NCBI RefSeq assembly: GCF_014650695.1
Contig: NZ_BMVL01000004.1
Location: 32,842-96,841, forward strand
Reading direction: 5' to 3'
Origin: Streptomyces avidinii
Lineage (GTDB): Bacteria > Actinomycetota > Actinomycetes > Streptomycetales > Streptomycetaceae
DNA: 64,000 nt
Shown here: in pieces, positions 1-11,335 of the stretch
Layout: every line of letters begins with the position of its first letter
Numbering within the stretch: position 1 is the first letter of the stretch
Notes under the pieces: model-generated
The model's input: the letters and a program-made list of their open reading frames with translations, nothing else
What the model was told of the DNA's origin: nothing
Databases searched by the model: none
Position numbers and translations under genes: made by a program

Positions 1-460
1 CGGAAATATGCTCGCCCCGGGTGCTCCAGGACGAATACCGGGCGGGTTTCTCCCTGCCTTCGCCTCGTCCGCCGAGGGCAGGGGGCGACCTCCACGAATG
101 TCCGTGGTGCCTGTCCCTCGGGAATCCCGACGCTCCCGGCCCGGCCGGCCCGGCCGAGCCCTGACGGAGAATCCGGGCCGGTGCGGGCCGACGGGTCATC
201 GGCCGCTGCCCACCGGGGAAGCGGCCGCGCAGGCGGGGTCGGCCTTCTCGGGGGTGTCGTGCACGTCGTACGGCAGGTGAAGACGGTCGGGGCACGACAC
301 CCCGGGCTTCACCCTGCGGACGTCTCCGCACGCACCTCACGCCCGACCGTCGGGCGGGAGCGCGAAGGGCCGTCGACGGGGTCTTCCGCGGGGGCGGAGA
401 CACGGGCGACGGCCCGGAGACCGCCCAGGAGGACGGGAGGGGTCCCGACCTGCGGCGTAC
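1..460. other. Non-coding stretch downstream of the murA-like gene
   Basis: I see no convincing gene here. The open frames in it have no recognisable protein, no good ribosome binding site and run antisense to one another. Two short hairpins lie on the downstream side of the murA-like gene: a 6-bp stem with a 3-base loop at 341-355 and a 5-bp CGGGA/TCCCG stem at 434-447, about 14 bases after its stop codon. Either could help end its transcript, but neither is followed by a T-run. Confidence 0.5.
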
Positions 461-1990
461 TTAGATGTCGCGGAAGATCTCGATCTGGGCGCCCACCGAG
501 TTGAGGCGTTCCGCCAGTTCCTCGTAACCGCGGTTGATGACGTAGACGTTGCGCAGCACCGAGGTGCCCTCCGCCGCCATCATCGCCAGGAGCACGACCA
601 CCGCCGGGCGCAGGGCCGGCGGGCACATCATCTCCGACGCGCGCCAGCGGGTGGGGCCCTCCACCAGGACGCGGTGGGGGTCGAGGAGTTGGAGGCGGCC
701 GCCGAGGCGGTTCAGATCCGTCAGGTAGATGGCCCGGTTGTCGTACACCCAGTCGTGGATCAGCGTCTGGCCCTGGGCCACGGCGGCGATGGCCGCGAAG
801 AAGGGGACGTTGTCGATGTTCAGCCCGGGGAACGGCATGGGGTGGATCTTGTCGATCGGGGCTTCGAGCTTCGAGGGGCGGACCGTGAGGTCGACCAGCC
901 GGGTGCGGCCGTTGTCCGCGTTGTACTCCGCCGAGCGGTCGTGGTCCAGGCCCATCTCCTCCAGGACCGCGAGCTCGATCTCCATGAACTCGATCGGCAC
1001 CCGGCGGATGGTGAGCTCCGACTCCGTGACCACCGCGGCGGCGAGCAGGCTCATCGCCTCGACCGGGTCCTCGGAGGGCGAGTAGTCCACGTCCACGTCG
1101 ATGCTCGGAACGCCGTGCACGGTGAGCGTGGTGGTGCCGACGCCCTCGACCCGGACGCCCAGGGCCTCCAGGAAGAAGCACAGGTCCTGGACCATGTAGT
1201 TGGAGGAGGCATTGCGGATGACGGTGACGCCGTCGTGCCGCGCGGCGGCCAGCAGCGCGTTCTCGGTGACGGTGTCCCCGCGCTCGGTCAGCACGATCGG
1301 GCGGTCCGGGGAGATGCCGGGCACCACCTTCGCGTGGTAGATGCCCTCGGTCGCGGTGATGTCCAGGCCGAAGCGGCGCAGGGCGATCATGTGCGGCTCG
1401 ATGGTGCGGGTGCCCAGGTCGCAGCCGCCCGCGTAGGGGAGTCGGAAGGAATCCATCCGGTGCAGCAGCGGGCCCAGGAACATGATGATGCTCCGGGTCC
1501 GGCGGGCCGCGTCCGCGTCCATGGCCTCCATGTCGAGGCGGGCCGGCGGGATCAGCTCCAGGTCCACGCCGTCGTTGATCCAGCGGGTGCGGACGCCGAT
1601 CGAGTTCAGGACCTCCAGGAGGCGGTAGACCTCCTCGATGCGGGCCACCCGCCTCAGCACCGTACGGCCCTTGTTGAGCAGGGAGGCGCAGAGCAGGGCG
1701 ACGCACGCGTTCTTGCTCGTCTTGACGTCGATGGCGCCGGACAGGCGGCGGCCGCCCACCACGCGCAGGTGCATCGGGCCGGCGTAGCCCAGGGAGACGA
1801 TCTCGCTGTCGAGCGCTTCGCCGATTCGGGCGATCATCTCAAGGCTGATGTTCTGGTTGCCGCGCTCGATCCGGTTCACGGCGCTCTGGCTGGTGCCCAG
1901 GGCGTCTGCGAGTTGACTCTGTGTCCAGCCCCGGTGCTGCCGGGCGTCACGGATGAGCTTGCCGATGCGTACGAGGTAGTCGTCTGCCAT
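461..1990 (-). CDS. MurA-like enolpyruvyl transferase with N-terminal XRE helix-turn-helix
   Basis: The 509-residue protein starts with an XRE-type DNA-binding domain (about residues 8-60, motif TQSQLADALGTSQSAVNRIE) followed by a full EPSP-synthase/MurA fold of about 430 residues. The MurA catalytic cysteine context is kept (AGGCDLGTRTIEP), so enolpyruvyl transfer from PEP to UDP-GlcNAc is possible. In Streptomyces this is a second MurA-like gene beside the housekeeping murA; the fusion suggests an enzyme that also binds DNA. There is no Shine-Dalgarno sequence before the ATG, and a possible -10 (TAGCGT) sits six bases upstream, so the message may be leaderless. A perfect inverted repeat lies just upstream at 2002-2017. 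Catalysis is family knowledge; a regulatory role is inference. Confidence 0.88.
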   Translation of the reverse strand: MADDYLVRIGKLIRDARQHRGWTQSQLADALGTSQSAVNRIERGNQNISLEMIARIGEALDSEIVSLGYAGPMHLRVVGGRRLSGAIDVKTSKNACVALLCASLLNKGRTVLRRVARIEEVYRLLEVLNSIGVRTRWINDGVDLELIPPARLDMEAMDADAARRTRSIIMFLGPLLHRMDSFRLPYAGGCDLGTRTIEPHMIALRRFGLDITATEGIYHAKVVPGISPDRPIVLTERGDTVTENALLAAARHDGVTVIRNASSNYMVQDLCFFLEALGVRVEGVGTTTLTVHGVPSIDVDVDYSPSEDPVEAMSLLAAAVVTESELTIRRVPIEFMEIELAVLEEMGLDHDRSAEYNADNGRTRLVDLTVRPSKLEAPIDKIHPMPFPGLNIDNVPFFAAIAAVAQGQTLIHDWVYDNRAIYLTDLNRLGGRLQLLDPHRVLVEGPTRWRASEMMCPPALRPAVVVLLAMMAAEGTSVLRNVYVINRGYEELAERLNSVGAQIEIFRDI

Positions 1991-2001
1991 GGGGGCACGC
2001 T

Positions 2002-2017
2002 ATCTCAGATATGAGAT
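2002..2017. promoter_or_regulatory. Inverted repeat, likely operator of the XRE-MurA gene
   Basis: ATCTCA-GATA-TGAGAT is a perfect 6-bp inverted repeat with a 4-base spacer, 11 bases upstream of the start codon of the XRE-MurA gene. It would lie just upstream of, or across, the -10 region. XRE proteins usually bind such short palindromes as dimers, so autoregulation is the simplest reading. Confidence 0.5.
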
Positions 2018-2060
2018 GACCTTCGCGTCGGGTGTGGCAAATGGGTGTATTGCACCGGTC

Positions 2061-2449
2061 TTACCGGCCGTCAGGTCCCATGACGGGGTCCCTGTACGCG
2101 TGATGCTCGACGATCCGGCCCAGCAGGCGGGTGAGCTGCTCCCGTTCCCGGGCGGACAGGGGGCCAGGAGTTCCGCCTGTGCCGCGTCGAGGATCTGTCC
2201 CAGTTTGCGAAGTTGCAGCCGGCCGGGCGGCGCGAGGGTGATGACATTGCGCCTGCGGTCCCCGGGGTCGGGGGTCCGCTCGACCGGTTCGCGCGCGGCG
2301 AGTTCGCTGATGACGACGACCAGGTCGCTGCGGTGGATTCCGGTCCGGGCGCTGAGGTCGGCCCGGCCCGCCGGGCCGAAGTCCTCCAGGGCGACCAGGG
2401 CCGCGTAGTGCCGGGTGCGGGCATCCGCGCTGCCCGGCGCCTCCGTCAC
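2061..2449 (-). pseudogene. MarR-family regulator, frameshifted
   Basis: A GTG start at 2449 opens a MarR-type winged-helix protein (TRHYAALVALEDFGPAG, then LSARTGIHRSDLVVVISEL, then a wing with DPGDRRRNVITLAPPGR). After QILDAAQAELLAP the frame runs into nonsense, while the normal MarR C-terminus (LSAREREQLTRLLGRIVEHH) continues in the next frame to a TAA at 2061. One extra C in the run of five (G run at 2151-2155 on the + strand) would restore a single frame of about 129 residues. It is either a real one-base deletion or a homopolymer sequencing error. Ligand and targets unknown. Confidence 0.75.
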
Positions 2450-2596
2450 GGCACGGCCTCGCGGCAGGCTGAGCCCCGGGCGAAGGCGCCGGCCGTACCG
2501 CCGGTGCCCGCGCCCGTGCCTGCCCGTGTCCCGCCACGGCCCCGTGTCCCGCCGACCCGGGCGCCCCACCCCCGTGCCCCCCGCGCGTCCGCCCGC

Positions 2597-4537
2597 TCAG
2601 TGCTTGCAGGCGTGGTGCCGCCCCCCGGCGTGCACCGCCGCGTACGAGGCCGGCCGCGGGCCGGCCGCGGCCGCGCCGGCCACCCGCGCCGAGGCCGCCC
2701 TGCCCGACGCGGAATCCACGTCGTGCACCACGCGGCCGCCGACCAGGGTCATCCGTACCCCCGTCCCGCTGATGTCGGCCACCGGGCACCGCCGCACGTC
2801 GCGGTCCAGCACCACCAGGTCGGCCGCCCGGCCCGGCTCCACCGTGCCCGTCAGCCCCTCCTGGCGCAGCTGCCACGCCGTCCCCGAGGTGTGCATCCGC
2901 AGCACCGTGTCCCGGCTCAGCCCCTCCAGTTCGCGGTACAGCGGGCCCGCCCCGAAGGAGCCCTGGCGGTCGATCGCCGTCCGCAGCTGGTTCCACACCT
3001 GAAGGGCGTCCACCGGCCAGTCGGAGCCCCCCGACAGCCGCGCCCCCGCCTTCTCCAGGCTCCGCGCCGGGTACATCCAGCGGTGCCGTTCGGGTCCGAT
3101 GTAGGGGAGGAGCGCCTCCATCGTCCAGGTGTCCTTCGCCGCCCACTGGAGCTGCATGCACGCGGCGACGCCCAACTGCGCGAAGCGCCGCAGGTCCGCA
3201 GGGTCCACGAGCTGCAGGTGCGCCACGGCGTTGCGGGCGTCCCGCCGGCCCGTCATCCGACCGGCGTACGCATACCCGTCCAGAGCGGTGCGTACCGCAC
3301 GGTCGCCGAGTCCGTGCGCGTGCATCTGCCAGCCCGCCTGGTTGAAGGCGGCGGTGAGCCGCCCGTAGTCCGCGGCCGAGGTGTACAGCTCGCCCCGGTT
3401 GCCGGTCGGCCTGCCGTTCGCGTCGAGGTACGGCTTCAGCAGCGCGGCGGTCTGCGCCGGGTACTCGATGACCCCGTCCAGGAAGACCTTGATCATCCCG
3501 AACCGGAGCCCCCGCACCCCCTCGAACTCCCGCCGCAGCCCCCGCGCGTAGGCCAGCGAACCCGCCGGGTCCCTGGTCTGCTCCGCCTCCAGCCGGATGG
3601 CCGGCACGATCCGCTGCGGCAGCTTCCCCGCGGCCGAGAGCGCCTGGTACAGCTCCAGCTCGTGCCGCCCCACCAGCGCGTCCATCATCGTCGTGACCCC
3701 GGAGGCGGCCGCCAGTCCGAGCACCTTCGCGCACGCCGCGACCAGGTCGGCCCGGGTGGGCTCCGGTACGTGCCGCCGCACCAGGCCCTGGGCGTCGTCC
3801 TTGAGGACGCCGGTCGGCTGTCCGTCCGCGCCCTTCACCACCTTGCCGCCGACCGGGTCGGGCGTGGCCGCCGTGATCCCGGCGATGTCCAGGGCCCGCT
3901 GATTGGCCCACAGGTTGTGCCCGTCGCCGCCGACGAGGGCGATCGGCCGCCGGGTCGGCAGCGCGTCCAGGATCGAATGGTGCGCAAGGGTGCCCACGGG
4001 GAGCAGCCCGACCGGGTTCCAGTCCTCGACCACCAGCCAGCGGTCGGGTTCCGCGCCCGCGCCGCCCGTCTCGGCGAGGAAGCCGGTCAGGATCTCCCGG
4101 AGCTCGGCCGGGGTGGTCTCGGCGCCCTCCAGCGAGGGGGACAGCGAGCGTTCGCCCGCGCCGAGCGGGTGCACATGGCCGTCGTGGATGCCGCTCATGA
4201 CGGTGTTGCCGCGGGCGTCGACGACCTCGGTGTCCCGGCCCACGTGCCGGCGTACCGCTGCGTTCGTGCCGGTGGCCAGGATCCTGCCGTCCCGGCCGAC
4301 GGCGACGGCCTCGACGGGGGCCCGGCCGCCGGTCCCGGTGAACACGGAGGCGTTGTGGACGACCAGGGCCGCCGAACCGCGCCCGGCGGAGGCCGCGGCC
4401 GAGGGTGCCGGGGCGGCCGAGGCCGGGGCGGCCCCCAGCAGGCCGGCCGCTCCGGTGACCCCGGCGACCCCGGCGGCCGCGAGGAGTCCGCGGCGGGAAA
4501 GGCGGTGAGAAGCGTGGGAAGGGTGCGAAGAGGTCAT
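2597..4537 (-). CDS. Tat-exported amidohydrolase (YtcJ-like)
   Basis: The 646-residue protein begins with a twin-arginine signal peptide (LSRRGLLAAAGVAG, then an Ala-rich stretch ending ASAAPAP), so it is probably exported folded. The mature part is an amidohydrolase of the Amidohydro_3/YtcJ group: metal-binding HxH in SGIHDGHVHPLGAG, later conserved His and Asp positions, and a C-terminal beta-sandwich (TVEPGRAADLVVLDRD). Members hydrolyse amide, formamide or ester bonds in small molecules; the substrate cannot be told. It is transcribed divergently from a LacI regulator gene with 92 bases between start codons, which suggests control by that regulator. Confidence 0.87.
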   Translation of the reverse strand: MTSSHPSHASHRLSRRGLLAAAGVAGVTGAAGLLGAAPASAAPAPSAAASAGRGSAALVVHNASVFTGTGGRAPVEAVAVGRDGRILATGTNAAVRRHVGRDTEVVDARGNTVMSGIHDGHVHPLGAGERSLSPSLEGAETTPAELREILTGFLAETGGAGAEPDRWLVVEDWNPVGLLPVGTLAHHSILDALPTRRPIALVGGDGHNLWANQRALDIAGITAATPDPVGGKVVKGADGQPTGVLKDDAQGLVRRHVPEPTRADLVAACAKVLGLAAASGVTTMMDALVGRHELELYQALSAAGKLPQRIVPAIRLEAEQTRDPAGSLAYARGLRREFEGVRGLRFGMIKVFLDGVIEYPAQTAALLKPYLDANGRPTGNRGELYTSAADYGRLTAAFNQAGWQMHAHGLGDRAVRTALDGYAYAGRMTGRRDARNAVAHLQLVDPADLRRFAQLGVAACMQLQWAAKDTWTMEALLPYIGPERHRWMYPARSLEKAGARLSGGSDWPVDALQVWNQLRTAIDRQGSFGAGPLYRELEGLSRDTVLRMHTSGTAWQLRQEGLTGTVEPGRAADLVVLDRDVRRCPVADISGTGVRMTLVGGRVVHDVDSASGRAASARVAGAAAAGPRPASYAAVHAGGRHHACKH

Positions 4538-4574
4538 GCCCGCTCCAAACGTTGGTGTGGCCAGGACACTGTTT

Positions 4575-4590
4575 GATTAACGGCTTAACC
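4575..4590. promoter_or_regulatory. Candidate operator between amidohydrolase and LacI genes
   Basis: GATTAACGGCTTAACC has two TTAA half-sites four bases apart with partial dyad symmetry, midway between two divergent start codons. LacI-family proteins bind short palindromes in such positions. The match is imperfect and the call rests mostly on location. Confidence 0.3.
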
Positions 4591-4629
4591 AGAAGCCGTC
4601 CCCACCGACGAAATCCGTACGATGGCGGC

Positions 4630-5736
4630 GTGCCCGCACCCCCGCCCGCACCCGGGTCCTCCTCCGGGTCCTCCTCCGGGCCTTCCTCCGGGCCCGCATC
4701 CGGTCCGACGCTCGCCGACATCGCGCGCGCCGCCGAGGTCTCCACCGCGACCGTCTCGCACGCGCTGAACGGCACCGGCCGCCTCGGCGAGTCCACCCGG
4801 CGACGGGTCCGCGAGGTGGCGGGCGCGCTCGGCTACGGAGCGCGCCGCGGCCCGCGCACCCGCAGCCTCGGCGTCGCGGTGACCACGTACGCGGGGGACG
4901 CCTGGGACTTCGTCGGGATCGCCTACTTCTCCCGGCTGCTCACCGCGGCGACCTCGGCCGCGCACGCGCACGGCTACGCCCTGACCACCCTGCCCGCCGA
5001 CCGGGGCGCCGAGCCGCTGTGGCACACCCTCGCCGTGGACGGGATGCTCCTGCTCGACAGTCCGGCCGGCGACCCGGTGCTGCGGGCCCTGCGGGCACGG
5101 GGTCTGCCGGTGGTCTTCGACGGACGGCCGCCCGACCCCTGGCCGGGGGACGTGTGGGTGGACAACGACCACACAGCCACCACCCGGGAGGTGCTCGACC
5201 ACCTCGCCGCGTCCGGGGCCCGGCGGATCGCGCTGCACGCCGGTTACGGCCGGGAGTTCTACACGGGGGCCGTCACGTCGGCCTACGAACAATGGTGCGC
5301 GGAGCGCGGCCGGGCGCCCCTCCTGGTCCCCTTCGACCCCGAGGACACGGCGGGGCGCGCCTTCGACTCCGCCTTCGCCGGACCGGACCGGCCGGACGCC
5401 GTGTACTGCGTGTACGACCCGGGCGGCCGGCAGGTACTGGCCGCCGCCGCGCGCCATGGCCTGCGCATACCCGGCGCACCCGGCCCACGGACCGGCGCAC
5501 CCGGCATTCCGGGGCATGACGGGCTGCTGCTCGTCTGCGCCAGCGAGGATCCGGCCTACGCCGAGGCCGAGCCCGCCGTGACCACCGTCACCCTGAATCC
5601 GGAGCGGATCGCCGCTTCGGCGGTGTCTGTCCTGGTCAACCTGATCGAATCCGGGCATGCGGAATCCCCTGGCCAACGGACGGTTCCGGCGGGGCTACGG
5701 GTGCGCGCCTCGTCCCTCCCCCCGGACATGTACTAG
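4630..5736 (+). CDS. LacI-family transcriptional regulator
   Basis: With the GTG at 4630 the protein has 368 residues. After an unusual Ser/Gly/Pro-rich leader (repeats of GSSSG) comes a LacI helix-turn-helix (LADIARAAEVSTATVSHALNGTGRL, about residues 27-51) and a periplasmic-binding-protein-like ligand domain with the usual RTRSLGVAV entry and a C-terminal TTVTLNPERIAASAVSVLV. The neighbour it most likely controls is the divergent exported amidohydrolase. The effector is unknown. An earlier in-frame start is possible but would only add residues with no domain match. Confidence 0.87.
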   Translation: MPAPPPAPGSSSGSSSGPSSGPASGPTLADIARAAEVSTATVSHALNGTGRLGESTRRRVREVAGALGYGARRGPRTRSLGVAVTTYAGDAWDFVGIAYFSRLLTAATSAAHAHGYALTTLPADRGAEPLWHTLAVDGMLLLDSPAGDPVLRALRARGLPVVFDGRPPDPWPGDVWVDNDHTATTREVLDHLAASGARRIALHAGYGREFYTGAVTSAYEQWCAERGRAPLLVPFDPEDTAGRAFDSAFAGPDRPDAVYCVYDPGGRQVLAAAARHGLRIPGAPGPRTGAPGIPGHDGLLLVCASEDPAYAEAEPAVTTVTLNPERIAASAVSVLVNLIESGHAESPGQRTVPAGLRVRASSLPPDMY

Positions 5737-5739
5737 AGT

Positions 5740-5757
5740 TATCTCGACATCGAGATA
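5740..5757. promoter_or_regulatory. 18-bp palindrome upstream of aconitase (TamR-like site)
   Basis: TATCTCGACATCGAGATA is symmetrical over 8+8 bases around a CA centre, 135 bases before the acnA start. In S. coelicolor the MarR-family protein TamR is reported to bind the aconitase promoter and respond to citrate/trans-aconitate; a long palindrome here fits such a MarR site. The TamR assignment is inference; the palindrome is seen directly. Confidence 0.55.
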
Positions 5758-5791
5758 TCTGCCAAAGGCGTACCGCAGCCGCCCCCGCTGG

Positions 5792-8606
<2,815 letters not shown>

Positions 8607-8623
8607 GGACCGTAGCGGCACCA

Positions 8624-8658
8624 AAGGGCCGTATCCCCGTTAAGGGGGTACGGCCCTT
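8624..8658 (+). terminator. Terminator after acnA
   Basis: AAGGGCCGTA at 8624-8633 pairs perfectly with TACGGCCCTT at 8649-8658, extended by a T-G and four C-G pairs around a 5-base loop. A short T-rich stretch follows. Confidence 0.8.
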
Positions 8659-8734
8659 CCGCCTTTTCCGGCCGGGGCCAGGTTTCGGGGAGGTCTCAAC
8701 TCGGAAAAGCTGACAGGCAACCGTGTGCATGATC

Positions 8735-8767
8735 TTGCTCACACGAGCGGAAGTGGACTATACCTGT
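8735..8767 (+). promoter_or_regulatory. ngcEFG promoter with DasR-responsive element over the -10
   Basis: TTGCTC (8735-8740) and TATACC (8759-8764) with an 18-base spacer form a plausible housekeeping promoter. AGTGGACTATACCTGT at 8752-8767 matches the DasR site A(C/G)TGGTCTAGACCA(C/G)T at 13 of 16 positions and covers the -10. DasR is the GntR repressor of chitin/GlcNAc genes, released by amino-sugar phosphates. This fits the transporter that follows. Confidence 0.65.
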
Positions 8768-8902
8768 GCCCGTCCGGATCGCCGCGGTACTGGGCGGCGC
8801 CGGACCGGGGGATGGCGGGGACCTGCGGTGATGTCCGTATGCGCGGTGACCGTCGCGATTTCCGGCCTCCTTCACACTTCTGACGAAGGCGAGGACAAGA
8901 GC

Positions 8903-10327
8903 ATGGGATCCACTGGTGAGGGCCTCGGCCGCCGTGACCTGATCAAGCGCTCCGCAGCGCTGGGACTGATCTCGGTGCCCACGATGAGCTTCCTGTCCGC
9001 CTGCGCCTCCGGCGGTGAGGACACGACGAAGGGGCCGGACAAGGGGGCGGTGACCAAGGAGAACCCCTTCGGCGTCGCCAAGGGCGGCAAACTGGACGTC
9101 GTCGTCTTCAAGGGCGGGTTCGGTGACGACTACGCGAAGGCCTGGGAGGCCGCCTTCGACAAGAAGTGGGGCACCACCAGCTCCCACCTGGGCACCCAGG
9201 AGATCACCGGAAAGCTCCAGACGCGCTTCAACGGCGGAAACCCGCCGGATGTCGTCGACAACTCCGGCGCGCAGAAGATCAAGCTGGACGTGCTCTTCAA
9301 GAGCAACCAGCTCGCCGACCTGACCCCGGTGCTCGACGCGCCGTCCCTCGACGACCCGAGCAAGAAGGTCCGCGACCTGCTCATCGCCGGCACCATCGAA
9401 CAGGGCACGCAGGGCGGCAAGTTCGTCTCGCTCAACTACGTCTACACGGTCTTCGGCTTCTGGTACTCCGGCAAGCTCTTCAAGGAGAAGGGCTGGACGG
9501 CGCCCAAGACCTGGGACGAGTTCCTCGCGGTCTGTGCGAAGGCCAAGGAGGCCGGCATCGGCGGCCTCGCCCACCAGGGCAAGTTCCCGTACTACATCAA
9601 TGTCGTCATCATGGACCTGATCGCCAAGAAGGGCGGTCTGGACGCCATGAAGGCGATCGACAATCTGGAGCCGAACGCCTTCGAGGGCAGTGCGGCGGCC
9701 CTCGCCGCCGTCGAGGCGGTCTACGAGGTGGTCGAGAAGGACCTGCTGCTCCCGGGCACCAACGGCCTGACCCACACGGAGTCCCAGACCGCCTGGAACC
9801 AGTACAAGGCAGCCTTCATCCCCTCCGGCTCCTGGCTGGAGAACGAGCAGCTCAAGCAGACTCCGGACGACTTCGACATGCAGTTCCTGCCGGTCCCGCT
9901 GCTGGCCGACAGCAAGCTGCCCCTCGAGGCCATCCGGGCCGGCGCCGGCGAGCCCTTCATCGTTCCGGAGAAGGCGGCCAACAAGGCCGGCGGCCTGGAG
10001 TTCATCCGTTCGATGCTGTCCCGCGAATGGTCCACCATGTTCGCCCAGCAGGCGAACTCGCTCACCGTGGTCAAGGACGGCGTGGACCCGGGCGTGAAAC
10101 TGCGGCCCGGCACCCAGTCGGCGGTGACGGCCCTCAAGGCAGCGGGTACGAACACGTTCAACTACCTTTACCCCGACTGGTACAGCGAAATGGACACGGC
10201 GATCCAGGACGCGTCCAATGAGCTGATGGCCAAGCGGATTCAGCCGAAGGAGTGGATCAAGCGGGCCCAGGCTGCGGTAAACAAGGCGGCGCAGGACCCG
10301 AACGCCAAGAACAACCGTCGCAGCTGA
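8903..10327 (+). CDS. ngcE: N-acetylglucosamine/chitooligosaccharide ABC transporter, binding lipoprotein
   Basis: The 474-residue protein begins with a twin-arginine lipoprotein signal (GRRDLIKRSAALG, then lipobox LSAC), so it is probably exported by Tat and lipid-anchored outside the membrane. The rest is a family-1 solute-binding protein close to NgcE, which binds GlcNAc and chitin oligosaccharides in Streptomyces. The ATG at 8903 is preferred because it places the signal directly at the N-terminus. It heads an operon with two permeases and has a DasR-type site on its promoter. No ATPase is encoded here; such systems share the MsiK ATPase encoded elsewhere. Confidence 0.9.
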   Translation: MGSTGEGLGRRDLIKRSAALGLISVPTMSFLSACASGGEDTTKGPDKGAVTKENPFGVAKGGKLDVVVFKGGFGDDYAKAWEAAFDKKWGTTSSHLGTQEITGKLQTRFNGGNPPDVVDNSGAQKIKLDVLFKSNQLADLTPVLDAPSLDDPSKKVRDLLIAGTIEQGTQGGKFVSLNYVYTVFGFWYSGKLFKEKGWTAPKTWDEFLAVCAKAKEAGIGGLAHQGKFPYYINVVIMDLIAKKGGLDAMKAIDNLEPNAFEGSAAALAAVEAVYEVVEKDLLLPGTNGLTHTESQTAWNQYKAAFIPSGSWLENEQLKQTPDDFDMQFLPVPLLADSKLPLEAIRAGAGEPFIVPEKAANKAGGLEFIRSMLSREWSTMFAQQANSLTVVKDGVDPGVKLRPGTQSAVTALKAAGTNTFNYLYPDWYSEMDTAIQDASNELMAKRIQPKEWIKRAQAAVNKAAQDPNAKNNRRS

Positions 10328-10377
10328 CCACGCGCACCACCGGGCACCGGTCACCGGGCACTCCAGGGACGGACACC

Positions 10378-11322
10378 ATGAGCCAAGTAGCCCAGGGCAG
10401 GGGACGGGGCGGCTTCATCGCCGGCTTCCTCCTCGCACCCCTCGCGCTGTACCTGACCTTCGTCATCTGGCCGTACGTGCAGACGTTCGGCTATTCCTTC
10501 ACCAACTGGACGGGCCAGTCGCCGACCTTCGATTTCGTCGGGGTGGACAACTACACGGCCCTGATGAAGGACGAGGTCTTCCGCGGCGCCCTGTGGAACA
10601 ACCTGCTCCTTCTGGTGTTCGTCCCGGTGGTCACCATCCTGCTCGCCCTCTTCTTCGCCTTCATGGTGAACGCGGGCGGGCGGGGCGGGGCCGGCGGGGT
10701 GCAGGGCGTGCGGGGATCGGGCTTCTACAAGATCGTCTACTTCTTCCCGCAGGTCCTCTCCCTCGCCATTCTCGCGGTGCTCTTCGGCGCCGTGTACCGC
10801 ACCGACGAGGGCGGCCTGCTCAACGGCGTCCTCATCCGCCTCGGCCTGGTCGACCGGCTGCACCCGGTCGAATGGCTGAACGAGCCGCGGCTCGTGCTCT
10901 GGTGCCTGCTCCTCGTGGTCGTCTGGCACGGCGTCGGCTTCTACCTCGTGCTGTTCTCGGCGGCCATGCAGTCCGTCCCCAAGGACATCTACGAGGCCGC
11001 CCTGCTCGACGGAGCCGGGCGCGCCCAGACCTTCTTCAAGGTCACCCTGCCCCTGCTGTGGGACTCTGTGCAGACCTCCGCGGTCTACCTGGGCATCGCC
11101 GCGATGGACATGTTCGTCCTGGTGTCGACCATGACCTCGGGCCAGTTCGGCGGCGGGCCCGACCACCACAGCGAGGTCATGGCGACGGTGCTGATGAGGA
11201 ACTTCCTCTACTTCGGCAAGAGCGGCTACGCCTGCGCCATGGGCGTGGTCATGCTCGTCCTCACCATGATCCTTTCCGTCATCACGCTGCGCGCCACCCG
11301 CCGCGAGCGCATCGAGTTCTGA
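10378..11322 (+). CDS. ngcF: Sugar ABC transporter permease NgcF
   Basis: A 314-residue MalF-type permease with six predicted membrane segments. The cytoplasmic EAA loop that contacts the ATPase is visible (YEAALLDGAGRAQTFFKVTLP). It lies 50 bases after ngcE and 13 bases before ngcG, so the three are one operon. Role as the first channel subunit for GlcNAc/chitobiose uptake follows from the NgcE neighbour and gene order. Confidence 0.9.
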   Translation: MSQVAQGRGRGGFIAGFLLAPLALYLTFVIWPYVQTFGYSFTNWTGQSPTFDFVGVDNYTALMKDEVFRGALWNNLLLLVFVPVVTILLALFFAFMVNAGGRGGAGGVQGVRGSGFYKIVYFFPQVLSLAILAVLFGAVYRTDEGGLLNGVLIRLGLVDRLHPVEWLNEPRLVLWCLLLVVVWHGVGFYLVLFSAAMQSVPKDIYEAALLDGAGRAQTFFKVTLPLLWDSVQTSAVYLGIAAMDMFVLVSTMTSGQFGGGPDHHSEVMATVLMRNFLYFGKSGYACAMGVVMLVLTMILSVITLRATRRERIEF

Positions 11323-11335
11323 GCGGGAGACCCTC

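Noticed and set aside
1..504. Several short open frames
   Set aside because: No ribosome sites, no motifs and mutual overlap.
2061..4796. A 911-codon frame covering the amidohydrolase region
   Set aside because: Only its last 30 or so codons are real (the shifted MarR C-terminus); the rest is a Gly/Arg/Pro-rich shadow.
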